64,000 bases of DNA from Neobacillus vireti (GTDB lineage: Bacteria; Bacillota; Bacilli; Bacillales; Cytobacillaceae). The stretch lies in contig NZ_LDNB01000007.1 of NCBI RefSeq assembly GCF_001026695.1, positions 437,556 to 501,555 on the forward strand, given 5' to 3'. The notes beneath the pieces were generated by a model. The model made no database searches and had not been told where the DNA came from. It saw only the letters and a list, made by a program, of their open reading frames with translations. Every line of letters starts with the position of its first letter. Positions within the stretch are counted from its first letter, which is position 1. This document shows positions 44,367-53,745 of the stretch, piece after piece. Both the position numbers and the translations under genes were made by a program.

Positions 44367-45251
44367 ATGAGAAAGTCTTCTATTAATAAATCACAATTTG
44401 GATTCTATTTTGTGGTTCCTTATTTCATTACATTTCTTATCTTTGGATTGACGCCTATTATCTACTCCCTCTATTTAAGCTTTATGAAGTGGGATGGGTT
44501 TTCCGACCCGGTGTTCGTAGGTTTGGCCAACTATACAAGATTGCTCCAAGATACTTTCTTTCTTAAGTCCATTGGGAACACGCTAATCATATGGGTGTTA
44601 TCCATTGTTCCGCAATTAATTCTTGCACTGATTTTAGCGATGATCCTGAATGAAAAGTTCATTCGAGGAAAGCATTTCTTTCGAGCAGTATTCTACTTTC
44701 CGAATATCGTAACGCCAGTAACACTAGGGGTGCTGTTCAGTTTAATGTTTGATTGGCAAACAGGGAGTGTCAATAAACTTTTAATGGGTATTGGGCTTAT
44801 TGATGACCCGGTGAACTGGTTTAATAGCCCTTGGCTTGCAAGATTGATTGTTGCTGGAGTTATTATGTGGCAATACTTTGGGTTCAACATGTTAGTATTT
44901 ATCGCTGGACTTCAATCGATACCGCATGAATTGTACGAAGCGGCTGAGGTAGATGGGGCTTCACGCTGGGATATTGCTATAAAAATTACCCTGCCATTAT
45001 TAAAGCCAGTATTGCTATTTACTTTTATTACTTCGATAATCGGCGGTTTGCAATTGTTTGACGCACCATTAATGCTAGGAAATGGTCCTGATAATTCGAC
45101 CCTGACAATGGTTATGTATTTGTATCAAACAGCTTTCAAAAACTTTGATTATAGTTACGGTGCAGCGATTGCCTATGCAATTTTTGTCATCATCTTAATC
45201 TTCTCATTAATCTCAATTAAGTTTTCAAAAATGAATAAAGTTGAACAGTAA
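44367..45251 (+). CDS. ABC sugar transporter permease (MalF/UgpA type)
   Basis: The 294-residue membrane protein begins at ATG 44367; an upstream TTG at 44325 gives an atypical extension. It has six membrane helices, the start FYFVVPYFITFLIFGLTPII and the EAA loop ELYEAAEVDGASRWDIAIKITLP is split here as EAAEVDGASRWD with ITLPLLKP after it. It pairs with the next gene to form the channel of a carbohydrate uptake family 1 importer. No ATPase is encoded nearby. Confidence 0.92.
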   Translation: MRKSSINKSQFGFYFVVPYFITFLIFGLTPIIYSLYLSFMKWDGFSDPVFVGLANYTRLLQDTFFLKSIGNTLIIWVLSIVPQLILALILAMILNEKFIRGKHFFRAVFYFPNIVTPVTLGVLFSLMFDWQTGSVNKLLMGIGLIDDPVNWFNSPWLARLIVAGVIMWQYFGFNMLVFIAGLQSIPHELYEAAEVDGASRWDIAIKITLPLLKPVLLFTFITSIIGGLQLFDAPLMLGNGPDNSTLTMVMYLYQTAFKNFDYSYGAAIAYAIFVIILIFSLISIKFSKMNKVEQ

Positions 45252-45310
45252 AATACCTTTTTACTTTAGAAAAGTAGGAGACTTTCGGCTTGGAATGAAA
45301 GGGGATCCTT

Positions 45311-46204
45311 ATGAAGGCTAATAATAGTATTGTAGAAACTGGTTTGGCGGGTAACAATGGCAAAACAAAAAAGACGATAAATGTAAAAAAATCATTAGCT
45401 AAATTCGCTGTCTATTTTTTCTTGATTTTAGTCGCGTTCACTTGTCTGCTTCCTTTTTATAGTATGATGGTCACTTCCTCACATGCGAATTCAGATATTG
45501 CACGGAAGTTACTATTAGTTCCTGGTAGAGAATTTGTGGAAAATTATAAGCGGTTGATTGATACAGTACCAATTTGGCGAGGTTTTGCTAATACCATCTT
45601 TATTACCGTTTCATCAACTGTATTAAGTTTATACTTTTCGGCTTTAGCTGGTTATGGGTTTTCGAAATATAACTACAAAGGTAAAAACATCCTATTCATG
45701 GCCGTCTTAGGGACAATGATGATTCCGGGACAATTAGGGATTATCGGATTTTTTAAATTGATGGATACCTTCAATATGCTAAACACCTATTGGCCTATCA
45801 TTCTTCCATCGATTTCGAACGCGTTTGGGATCTTCTTTATGAAGCAAATGTGTGATTCCAGTATCCCGACAGAGATTCTCGAATCTGGTAGAATCGATGG
45901 CTGCGGCGAACTAAAAATATTTCATCGTTTAGTTTTGCCATTATTAATGCCATCACTTGCAACATTAGGAATCTTTTCGTTTATTGGAAAGTGGAATGAC
46001 TTCTTAACACCAATGATTATTCTTTTTGATAATGAATTGCAACCGTTACCAGTTATGATTGCCATGGTTAAATCTCAGTTCTCAACGGACTTTGGGGCTA
46101 TGTATGTGGGAATTGTGATATCTGTTATCCCAATCTTAATCTTCTTCTCCATTGTTTCTAAGAAGATTATCAGTGGTGTAACGGCAGGAGCACTTAAGGG
46201 TTAA
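45311..46204 (+). CDS. ABC sugar transporter permease (MalG/UgpE type)
   Basis: This 297-residue permease starts at ATG 45311 behind AAAGGGGATC. After a polar N-terminal ~30 residues it has six helices; the EAA loop reads ILESGRIDGCGELKIFHRL and is followed by VLPLLMPSLATLGIF. The second residue pattern of the loop (ESGRIDG) is usual for MalG-type partners. It contacts the shared ATPase in the cytoplasm. Confidence 0.92.
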   Translation: MKANNSIVETGLAGNNGKTKKTINVKKSLAKFAVYFFLILVAFTCLLPFYSMMVTSSHANSDIARKLLLVPGREFVENYKRLIDTVPIWRGFANTIFITVSSTVLSLYFSALAGYGFSKYNYKGKNILFMAVLGTMMIPGQLGIIGFFKLMDTFNMLNTYWPIILPSISNAFGIFFMKQMCDSSIPTEILESGRIDGCGELKIFHRLVLPLLMPSLATLGIFSFIGKWNDFLTPMIILFDNELQPLPVMIAMVKSQFSTDFGAMYVGIVISVIPILIFFSIVSKKIISGVTAGALKG

Positions 46205-46310
46205 TCCTGCTGAATCAGACTTGATGGGGGTGATGTTGAAGAACAAAGTAAAGGTTCAAGAAAGAAAAAAATCGACTATTATTTTACCCAAAAAAGGAGC
46301 TGTACATCTA

Positions 46311-47603
46311 ATGAAAAAATGGCTATCTATTCTATTTGCTGCTGTTCTTATTCTGTCATTATTTGCTGGCTGTTCTAACAGTGAAAAATCAACATCATCA
46401 AAAGATAAAAAAAGTGATAATAAAACTGCTCAAAAAGTAGAAGGTAAATTAACGATTTGGACGTTCTTTGGACAAGTTAAAGATATGGCGGCAGAATTTG
46501 AGAAGAAATATCCGGATGCAAAAGTGGAAGTTAAAATCTTCCCTGGTGATCAATATCAAACAAAGCTATTAAATGTACTTCAGTCAGGTAAGGGTGTTCC
46601 CGATATATTTGACTTAGAAAGGGGTTATATTGATAAGTTCATCAATTCTAAGTATGTTGTGAACCTTTCTGATATGGGAGCAGAAGACCTTGTTAAAGAT
46701 TACGTACCATATGTCCAAGCATTAGGACGAGATGCTAAAGGTGATGTAAGAGCGATTTCTGACCACTCTTCACCAGGAGGTTTCTGGTATATCAAGGAAA
46801 ATGCTAAAAAATATTTAGGTACAGATAACCCGGATGAAATCAGTGCAATGGTCGATTCCTATGACAAAATTATTGAATTAGGTAAAAAGGTAAATAAAGA
46901 AAGCAATGGCAAGGTACATTTAATTTCTCATTTTGGCGATATCTATAATATTGAAGCTTATAATACTAAGCCTTGGGTGAAGGATGGAAAATTAACTATC
47001 GATCCTGCTTGGAAGGAAAATTATAAAGTTCAACAAGAAATCTTTAATAATGATGTAGATGCTAAGCTAGAATTTTTCTCTGCAGGTTGGGGAAATGCCA
47101 TTAACGACGGTAGTGTTGTGTTAACCGCAATGCCTGCATGGGCAAGCTTCATGGTTGATAACAAAGATGATAAGGCGAAAGATAAGTTTGGCGTAGCTGC
47201 AACTCCAAAAGGATTTTACATGGGTGGTACTTACCGTTCAATCTATGAAAAATCAGAAAACAAAGATTTAGCTTATAAATTTATTGAGTTCATTGCAGGA
47301 AAAGAATGGCAGCAGCATAACCTGGAAGCAACTGGAAATATGCCAGGACTTTTAACTGTATATAAAGACAACTTAGAAACCTTCAAATCTCCAATGTTTG
47401 GTGATCAAAACATTCTAAAACCATATTACGAAACTGTAAAAGATATTCCTGGATTAAAGCCTGACAAATATGGCGAAGAAGTATTAAGTAAGTGGAGAAA
47501 AGTTGCTGGACAAGGTATCAAAGATAAAGATGATATTAATAATGTAATTGAAAAGTTCAAAAAAGAAGTTAAGAACACATTCCCTGAACTTAACGTTGAT
47601 TAA
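46311..47603 (+). CDS. ABC sugar transporter substrate-binding lipoprotein
   Basis: ATG 46311 follows AAAGGAG and gives a proper lipoprotein signal: MKKWLSILFAAVLILSLFAG then Cys21 as lipidation site (LFAGC). The mature part (~410 residues) is a family-1 oligosaccharide-binding protein with LTIWTFFGQVKDMAAEFEKK at its start, IFDLERGYIDK and FYMGGTYRSIYE. It captures the sugar outside the membrane and delivers it to the two permeases. The ~100 bp before it are likely a spacer that lets this gene be translated more strongly than the permeases. Confidence 0.93.
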   Translation: MKKWLSILFAAVLILSLFAGCSNSEKSTSSKDKKSDNKTAQKVEGKLTIWTFFGQVKDMAAEFEKKYPDAKVEVKIFPGDQYQTKLLNVLQSGKGVPDIFDLERGYIDKFINSKYVVNLSDMGAEDLVKDYVPYVQALGRDAKGDVRAISDHSSPGGFWYIKENAKKYLGTDNPDEISAMVDSYDKIIELGKKVNKESNGKVHLISHFGDIYNIEAYNTKPWVKDGKLTIDPAWKENYKVQQEIFNNDVDAKLEFFSAGWGNAINDGSVVLTAMPAWASFMVDNKDDKAKDKFGVAATPKGFYMGGTYRSIYEKSENKDLAYKFIEFIAGKEWQQHNLEATGNMPGLLTVYKDNLETFKSPMFGDQNILKPYYETVKDIPGLKPDKYGEEVLSKWRKVAGQGIKDKDDINNVIEKFKKEVKNTFPELNVD

Positions 47604-47624
47604 TTAGCAGGTAGTTTTAGAAGG

Positions 47625-47722
47625 AGGATGACTTAAAAGTGAAAGGGAAATCCCTGCCATTCAGTATCGTTGAAATAGGCGATTTTGAGTGGCTGGTGGG
47701 ACGAATTCATTTAAGTCATCCT
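47625..47722. repeat. Long-range 13-bp inverted repeat enclosing a mini-ORF
   Basis: AGGATGACTTAAA (47625-47637) and TTTAAGTCATCCT (47710-47722) are perfect inverted copies 72 bp apart. In RNA they would form a large stem-loop right after the binding-protein gene; a smaller GGGA-AA-TCCC hairpin lies inside. Such structures often protect binding-protein mRNA. The left arm covers part of an AGGAGG ribosome site. Confidence 0.6.
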
Positions 47723-47746
47723 TTATTATTGGGAGGAGTACGATGA
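47639..47746 (+). CDS. Possible 35-aa mini-ORF coupled to the amidohydrolase gene
   Basis: GTG 47639 lies 11 bp after a strong AAGGAGG (47621-47627) and opens a 36-codon frame whose TGA (47744-47746) overlaps the ATG of the next gene. The peptide has no recognised motif. Its ribosome site is inside the left arm of the inverted repeat, so translation could depend on RNA folding. It may be a leader peptide or chance. Confidence 0.3.
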   Translation: MKGKSLPFSIVEIGDFEWLVGRIHLSHPLLLGGVR

Positions 47747-48999
47747 GTCATATCCATGAAGAAATTAACAAAATTCGCATAATCGATGGACATGAACACA
47801 TCGATCCGAAGGAAATTCGAAAAAAAAATAAAGTGGATTTTTTTGGTCTTCTTCATTATTTAGAATCCGACTTAATCACAGCAGGGATGAAACGTGGGAT
47901 TTTAAGCCCTGAATCGAAATTAAGTGATGAAGAGAAAGCAGAGCAATTTTTATCTTTTTTTCAGAAAACAAAGAATACCACCTATGCACGGACATTTATT
48001 ACAGCATTAGAAGATTTATATGGAATGGACGATTGGACCGTTAAAGGTATTTTAGCCTTAAATAAAAAAGTAATAGCAGCAACAAATGATGATAAATGGT
48101 ATATGAAAGTGTTAAAGGAAAAGTCGGGAATTGATTTAGCGATTACATTAGCTTTTACAACGAATGTTGATTTTTCTCTTTTTCGTCCAGTGATGTTTTT
48201 AGATTACGCATTTAAATTGAGAACAATTAAGGATGTACAGATTATTGAAAGTCATTCTGGAAAAAAAGTTCATACATTCCAAGATTATCTTCATGCTGTA
48301 GATGCCTTATTAGATAAATTTGTTAGGGAAGGAATGGTTGCCACTAAACTGGGCCATGCCTACTGGAGAACGCTTGCTTCAACAAAGCCAACATTTAACG
48401 AGGCTGAACAATGCTTTAATCGGTTGGTTTCATCGTTCTTGGATGAACAGTTGTCGCAACAGGAATCAATACCTTTACAAGACTATTTGATTCATCATAT
48501 TATCCAATGTTCAATCGAACATGATTTACCGATCCAGATTCATACGGGACATCATGAAACTAGTGTTTCTGGTAATGGAAATCTTATTACAAACTCAAAG
48601 GTTACCGATTTAGTTCCACTTATTGCAGCCTATCCTGATGCGAATTTTGTTTTGCTGCATTGCGGTATTCCTTACCACCAAGAATATTTAACTATTGCGA
48701 AAAACTACCCGAATGTCTATGCAGATTTCACCTGGGTATATATCATATCGCCAACGATTGCTAAGCAAATCCTTCACCAAATGATTGAAATGGTGCCGCA
48801 ACATAAAATTTTTGGGTTTGGCGGAGATTACAATTTTGTTGAAGGAACTTATGCCCATCAAAAGCTAGCTCGGAAAATTGTAGGGGATGTATTAGTAGAA
48901 AAAGTTCAAGATGGGATGTTAACAGAAATCGAAGCAGTAGAGTTTGCCAAAAGAATTTTTAGAGACAACCTAATAGAATTTTACAAACTAAAGGTGTGA
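47743..48999 (+). CDS. Amidohydrolase-family protein (uronate-isomerase/amidohydrolase_2 like)
   Basis: ATG 47743 follows GGGAGGAG, giving 418 residues. Metal-binding landmarks of the TIM-barrel amidohydrolases are present: IDGHEHID near residue 14, IQIHTGHHE near 262, VLLHCGIPY near 305 and GFGGDYN near 366. The metal-binding HxH is HEH. Family members hydrolyse amides, lactones or decarboxylate, or isomerise uronic acids. Because it sits in a sugar operon with a FAD oxidoreductase, a lactonase or sugar-acid role is plausible, but the substrate is unknown. Confidence 0.8.
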   Translation: MSHIHEEINKIRIIDGHEHIDPKEIRKKNKVDFFGLLHYLESDLITAGMKRGILSPESKLSDEEKAEQFLSFFQKTKNTTYARTFITALEDLYGMDDWTVKGILALNKKVIAATNDDKWYMKVLKEKSGIDLAITLAFTTNVDFSLFRPVMFLDYAFKLRTIKDVQIIESHSGKKVHTFQDYLHAVDALLDKFVREGMVATKLGHAYWRTLASTKPTFNEAEQCFNRLVSSFLDEQLSQQESIPLQDYLIHHIIQCSIEHDLPIQIHTGHHETSVSGNGNLITNSKVTDLVPLIAAYPDANFVLLHCGIPYHQEYLTIAKNYPNVYADFTWVYIISPTIAKQILHQMIEMVPQHKIFGFGGDYNFVEGTYAHQKLARKIVGDVLVEKVQDGMLTEIEAVEFAKRIFRDNLIEFYKLKV

Positions 49000-49004
49000 T
49001 TTCA

Positions 49005-51041
49005 TTGGCTACGAATATTAATATCCATGATAGCAAGAATAAACAAAGTGAAATTCAAGTCTATTCTTCAGAGCAAAAGAGCGCTCAAGCGTTTTTAGCT
49101 TTTTCATCACTACTTGAAATTTATAACGGGGAAAAGACTATAGAGGAAATCAAAATTGAGGAAATCAATCTTTTAGAAGGTGGTTACCGTTTCCTAGGGA
49201 AGGGAGAGCATTTCTCTGTTCAATCGGACTGGAAACAGGTCGACGATGGCTGCGGTTTTATCCAAGTTGATTTACAAGTCAGCTATAACAAAGAAGTTTC
49301 AGGACAATATGGTTTACAGTTTAATGCTGATTTACGGGGGAGTGGAAAGCCAACCTGGATGATACCTGGTGCTTTTTACAAAGAAAATCGTTTTGAACAT
49401 AACGCTAGACAGTATCCAAGATATGATTACCGTGGTGGCAATCATGAAGAGATGGTTTCGGATTATTGGTCTTTTCGTTCAGACCGTGCCGCCCTTCCAA
49501 CTGTATTTGCTTGGAACGATGAAATGTGTGGTGCTCTTTGTGTAGAGGAAATGTCTGAGCTTGGTTTGACTGGTTTAGGGTTTCGGGGGAATAAGGAGAC
49601 TACTTCTATTTGGGTGAATTTCCCTTATAAAGAGGAACCAATTACATTTGTTGGTCATGCGATACCAGAGCCAAAGGATATTTCTTTATATACCTTTACA
49701 CCTGGTGAAACCGTTCACTTACAATTAAAAATCTATACTGGTTCGGCTGATTTACATTCTTATGATCCATTTGTCCGTGAAATGTATAAGCTTCATCAAC
49801 AAGAGCATTTCTTAAATCCATGGGTGGGTCTTGAGGAAGCAGCAAAATTAACGGCCCATGGGTTACATCGTTGGCATTATATGCCAGAGTATAGCATTCT
49901 ATCCGAAACGGCCGCCTTCGATCGCGAGTTTAATAACAATGTAAAAGGAATGGGCGATCGCCCCCATATGCATGTTGGCTGGGTCAGCGGTGTACCGTAT
50001 ACCTACGCATTGCTTACTTATGGCAGAAAAAAGGGTATCCAACAGTATGTAGATGCGGCTATTGATGTTATCGATAATATTGCATCGGCCCTCGCTCCTA
50101 GTGGGACATTCTGGGCATCGTGGGTACTTGGAAAAGGCTGGGGAACAGGCTGGAATCCAAAGAATACATGGTTACAAGCAAGAACCATCTCTGAAGCCAC
50201 TTTGTTTTTGGTTCGCGCCCTTACATTCGAAAAGCAAGCGGGCTTTGCTCATCCCGATTGGGAAAAAGCCGTTCTTTCTAATTTAGACTTTGCTGCTGCA
50301 CATCAACGTGACGATGGCAATTTCGGTTCCTATTATCACTGTGAAACTGGAGACGTCGAAGAATGGGATGGAGCAGGCGGGATTTTATGGATTGCCGCCT
50401 TACTAGAAGGAAGTAAATTTTTTGAAAAAGAAGAGTATCATGTTGCAGCCCAAAAGGCTGGTCATTATTATCAACGTTTCGTGTTAGATGAATATATATA
50501 CGGTGCTCCTGAAGATGTTCATTTAACGCCAACATCTGAGGATGCTTATAATGCTGTTGTTGCCTATGTACTGCTCTATGAAAATACTAAAAATAAAAAA
50601 TGGCTAGCGCTTGCTAAATCTGCTGCAGATTGGCTAATGACCTTCCGCTGGACATATAATCTAAACTTTCCGGAACATACCTTGCTACATCAATATGATT
50701 TTCGGTCTCGTGGTGCTGATCAAGCATCACCGTCAAATCAGCATTTACATAATTATGGACTATTTTGTGTTCCAGAAATGCTTCGTTTATGGAAGTACAC
50801 GGATGATCCCTATTACTTAGACCGAACCCGTGATCATATTGCCTGTTTCTTGCAGTTTGTTGCAAGAAAAGATGGTGATTTTAATGCCTACAAAGGGATG
50901 GTCACAGAACGATTTTATAATACGAATTGCTTCCAGCCAAAGGGAATGATGTTAACGCTCTCGCATTCCTGGTGTGTAGGTCTAGTGTTATATGCTGCCC
51001 AAGAATCCTTAGCCTTTAACGAATCTTTGCAGCTTTCTTAA
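49005..51041 (+). CDS. Unrecognised protein with probable (alpha/alpha)6-barrel, glycoside-hydrolase-like
   Basis: The start is set at TTG 49005, 8 bp after AAAGGTG; a GTG at 48996 overlaps that site and the previous stop. The 678-residue product has no signal peptide. The first ~265 residues look beta-rich (for example MIPGAFYKENRFEHN and a Trp/Asp-rich stretch), and the rest is rich in repeated helix pairs with aromatic turns (GWGTGWNPKNTWLQARTI, HQRDDGNFGSYYH, EEWDGAGGILW), as in six-hairpin glycosidases and epimerases. I do not recognise the family with certainty. Its place in the operon points to cleavage or rearrangement of an imported glycoside. Confidence 0.75.
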   Translation: MATNINIHDSKNKQSEIQVYSSEQKSAQAFLAFSSLLEIYNGEKTIEEIKIEEINLLEGGYRFLGKGEHFSVQSDWKQVDDGCGFIQVDLQVSYNKEVSGQYGLQFNADLRGSGKPTWMIPGAFYKENRFEHNARQYPRYDYRGGNHEEMVSDYWSFRSDRAALPTVFAWNDEMCGALCVEEMSELGLTGLGFRGNKETTSIWVNFPYKEEPITFVGHAIPEPKDISLYTFTPGETVHLQLKIYTGSADLHSYDPFVREMYKLHQQEHFLNPWVGLEEAAKLTAHGLHRWHYMPEYSILSETAAFDREFNNNVKGMGDRPHMHVGWVSGVPYTYALLTYGRKKGIQQYVDAAIDVIDNIASALAPSGTFWASWVLGKGWGTGWNPKNTWLQARTISEATLFLVRALTFEKQAGFAHPDWEKAVLSNLDFAAAHQRDDGNFGSYYHCETGDVEEWDGAGGILWIAALLEGSKFFEKEEYHVAAQKAGHYYQRFVLDEYIYGAPEDVHLTPTSEDAYNAVVAYVLLYENTKNKKWLALAKSAADWLMTFRWTYNLNFPEHTLLHQYDFRSRGADQASPSNQHLHNYGLFCVPEMLRLWKYTDDPYYLDRTRDHIACFLQFVARKDGDFNAYKGMVTERFYNTNCFQPKGMMLTLSHSWCVGLVLYAAQESLAFNESLQLS

Positions 51042-51128
51042 ATGAAAATTCAATTAACCATCTTGGGCAATACCATGGTGGTTAGTTGTGTTTGATGATG
51101 AAATAATGATGGTTTGGGGGAAAAGGAT

Positions 51129-51194
51129 ATGAAAAAGAAGATTGCGATTATTCATACGACTCCAGTCACGATTGGGGTTAACTGCAGCACTTAA
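51129..51194 (+). pseudogene. Remnant of an Asp/Glu-racemase-like gene (N-terminus)
   Basis: Behind a good ribosome site (GGGGGAAAAGGA) an ATG opens a frame reading KKKIAIIHTTPVT, which is the usual start of Asp/Glu/hydantoin racemase family proteins, but it stops after 21 residues. The ~110 bp that follow show no clear continuation in any frame. It is best read as the broken front of a lost gene. Confidence 0.5.
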
Positions 51195-51302
51195 AATGGC
51201 GGAAAAGTTCAAATTGAAAAAATCACACAATTTATATTAAGTAATAACCAAACAAGTCAATTCAACCTGTAAGACAACAAAAATAGGACAGGGGTTGAGG
51301 AA

Positions 51303-53729
51303 ATGAAAGATAGAACCTTCCATATGATTGGGAATGCTCACTTAGATCCAGTTTGGCTTTGGCAATGGCAAGAGGGGTTCCAAGAAACAAAAGCTACTTT
51401 TCGTTCAGCTTTGGACCGAATGAAAGAATATGATGATTTCATTTTTACCTGTAGTTCAGCAGCTATGTTTGAATGGGTAGAAGAAAATGAACCAGAAATG
51501 TTTGCTGAAATCAAAGAGCGGATTCAAGAAGGACGCTGGAGGATTGTTGGCGGCTGGTGGATTCAGCCTGATTGCAATATCCCAAATGGTGAATCGTTTG
51601 TCCGCCAAGGTCTTTACGGACAGCGGTATTTTCAAGAGAAATTTGGTGTAACAGCAAAGGTTGGCTACAATGTCGATAGTTTTGGTCATCACGGCATGCT
51701 TCCACAAATCTTGAAGAAAAGCGGTATGGACTCTTATGTGTTCATGAGGCCGGCACCAAATGAAAAAGGTCTTCCAAGCAGGCTCTTTTGGTGGGAATCA
51801 GATGATGGCACACGTGTAATGGCGTTTCGAATCATGCAGGAATATAATTCATGGGGTAAAGAACTAGATCGAATTGTCCAGCGAAGTAAGGGTGAGTTTA
51901 AAGGCAATGTCAATGATCTAATGATTTTCTATGGAGTGGGAAACCATGGCGGCGGACCAACGAAGGAAAACATTGAGAGTATTTATAGGTTAAATCAGGA
52001 TGATGATCTTCCTAATCTGGAGATTTCAACACCTGAAGAATATTTTGAAAAAATGAAGAGTACGAAGGATTTACCTGTTGTTCATGACGATCTGCAACAC
52101 CATGCCAGCGGCTGCTATGCGGCACATTCCGGTGTAAAGCAATACAATCGTAAAGCAGAAAATATCGTAATGACAGCTGAAAAATATTCAGCCCTTGCTT
52201 TTTGGTTAACAGGTCAGCCATATCCAGACGAATTCAAGCGGGCTTGGAAAAATATCTTATTTAACCAGTTCCATGATATTTTAGCGGGGACAAGTATTGA
52301 ATCTGCCTATGAAGATGCAAGGAATTTATATGGTGAAGCAATTGCGATCGCTGACCGGGCATTAAATAATGCAGTGCAATCGATTTCTTGGAAAATTGAT
52401 ATTGAGCAAGATGAGAGAATGAAGCCAATCGTCGTCTTTAACCCACATGCCTGGCATATCAAAGTAAATGTAGAAATTGAAATTGGCGGCTTGAAACCAA
52501 CATCTGTTTTAGTTGATGATCAAGGTCATGCTGTTCCATTTCAAACTGTACAGTCACAAGCAACCGCGGGTGGACGCTACCGTTTAAATTTTTTAGCAGA
52601 TTTACCGGCGATGGGATATCGTGTTTATAAGCTTTATACAGAATTAAGCAGCACTACTCCGGTTGGCGAAGCTATGAATGCAAGTCAATTTTCGATGGAA
52701 AATGATCGCTATCGAATGGAATTCGATACAAAGACTGGTTGGATTAACAGTTTATTCGATAAACGTGTCCTTCATGAAGTATTTTCAGGTCCTGCGGCTA
52801 AACCGGTTGTCATCCATGATAGAACAGATACGTGGAGCCATGATACCCTCCATTTTAATAACATAGCTGGCGAATTTAAAGCGACAAAGATATATCTTGC
52901 AGAGCATGGTCCAGTAAAATCTGTGATTCGTGTGAAAAGTGAATATGATCGCTCCATTTTGATTCAAGACTTCACAATGTATCAAGAAAAAGACCAAATT
53001 GATGTGAAAGTAACTGTTGATTGGCGGGAAAGGTTCAAGATGCTGAAGCTTGTTTTCCCTATCAATGCAATCTTTAGAAAACAAACGTATGAAATTCCAT
53101 ATGGATCAATCGAGCGCGAGCATAATGGGGAAGAGGAGCCAGGCCAAAGCTGGGTAGATGTGACGGGAGTCCGTCCAAACCATGAAGGTGTGTATGGTCT
53201 AAGCCTGTTGAATGATGCGAAATATAGCTACAGTATCCACAATAAGGAGTTGTCTTTAACGGTATTGCGCAGCCCCATCTATGCCCATCATGATCCGCTT
53301 GTTCCAGACGAGGATGGGGAATATACATTTATTGACCAAGGAATTCAACGCTTTGAATACTCATTACTTCCACATGAAGGAAGCTGGGAAGATGCAGAAA
53401 CGCCAAAAAGAGCAGCAGAGTTAAATTGTAAACCGATTTCAATTATTGAATCCTTCCATAAAGGCTTATTACCACAAACAGATTCATATGTGAAAGTAAG
53501 TGCAGATAATGTTCTTGTCAGTACCATCAAAAAGGCAGAAGACAGTGAAGATTTGATTATTCGTTGCTATGAAACGAATAAAGTAGCAGCAGAAGTTGAA
53601 ATTACTTTGCCAAAATTTAATCGTTCATTCAAAGCTGCTTTTAAACCATCGGAAATAAAAACCTTCCGTATTCAAAAAAATTCTGACATGCCGATTAGGG
53701 AAACGAATTTGATTGAATGGGATGAGTAG
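51303..53729 (+). CDS. GH38 alpha-mannosidase (copy 2)
   Basis: The 808-residue protein starts at ATG 51303 after GGGGTTGAGG. Zinc ligands His13 and Asp15 are in GNAHLDPVWLW; the nucleophile Asp125 is in YNVDSFGHHGMLPQ. It is co-linear with the protein from 38232 along its full length and nearly identical in many blocks (RSALDR.KEY, GGWWIQPDCNIP, NQFHDILAGTSIESAY). It has no signal peptide. Two related mannosidases in one locus suggest different linkages or chain positions of one mannose-containing glycan. Gene remnants on both sides suggest that it was inserted here. Confidence 0.92.
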   Translation: MKDRTFHMIGNAHLDPVWLWQWQEGFQETKATFRSALDRMKEYDDFIFTCSSAAMFEWVEENEPEMFAEIKERIQEGRWRIVGGWWIQPDCNIPNGESFVRQGLYGQRYFQEKFGVTAKVGYNVDSFGHHGMLPQILKKSGMDSYVFMRPAPNEKGLPSRLFWWESDDGTRVMAFRIMQEYNSWGKELDRIVQRSKGEFKGNVNDLMIFYGVGNHGGGPTKENIESIYRLNQDDDLPNLEISTPEEYFEKMKSTKDLPVVHDDLQHHASGCYAAHSGVKQYNRKAENIVMTAEKYSALAFWLTGQPYPDEFKRAWKNILFNQFHDILAGTSIESAYEDARNLYGEAIAIADRALNNAVQSISWKIDIEQDERMKPIVVFNPHAWHIKVNVEIEIGGLKPTSVLVDDQGHAVPFQTVQSQATAGGRYRLNFLADLPAMGYRVYKLYTELSSTTPVGEAMNASQFSMENDRYRMEFDTKTGWINSLFDKRVLHEVFSGPAAKPVVIHDRTDTWSHDTLHFNNIAGEFKATKIYLAEHGPVKSVIRVKSEYDRSILIQDFTMYQEKDQIDVKVTVDWRERFKMLKLVFPINAIFRKQTYEIPYGSIEREHNGEEEPGQSWVDVTGVRPNHEGVYGLSLLNDAKYSYSIHNKELSLTVLRSPIYAHHDPLVPDEDGEYTFIDQGIQRFEYSLLPHEGSWEDAETPKRAAELNCKPISIIESFHKGLLPQTDSYVKVSADNVLVSTIKKAEDSEDLIIRCYETNKVAAEVEITLPKFNRSFKAAFKPSEIKTFRIQKNSDMPIRETNLIEWDE

Positions 53730-53745
53730 TAATGGGATTTAATGA

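Noticed and set aside
51456-51707. Minus-strand open frames opposite the GH38 genes and in other large genes
   Set aside because: They lie wholly opposite well-supported genes, have no ribosome sites and no recognisable motifs.
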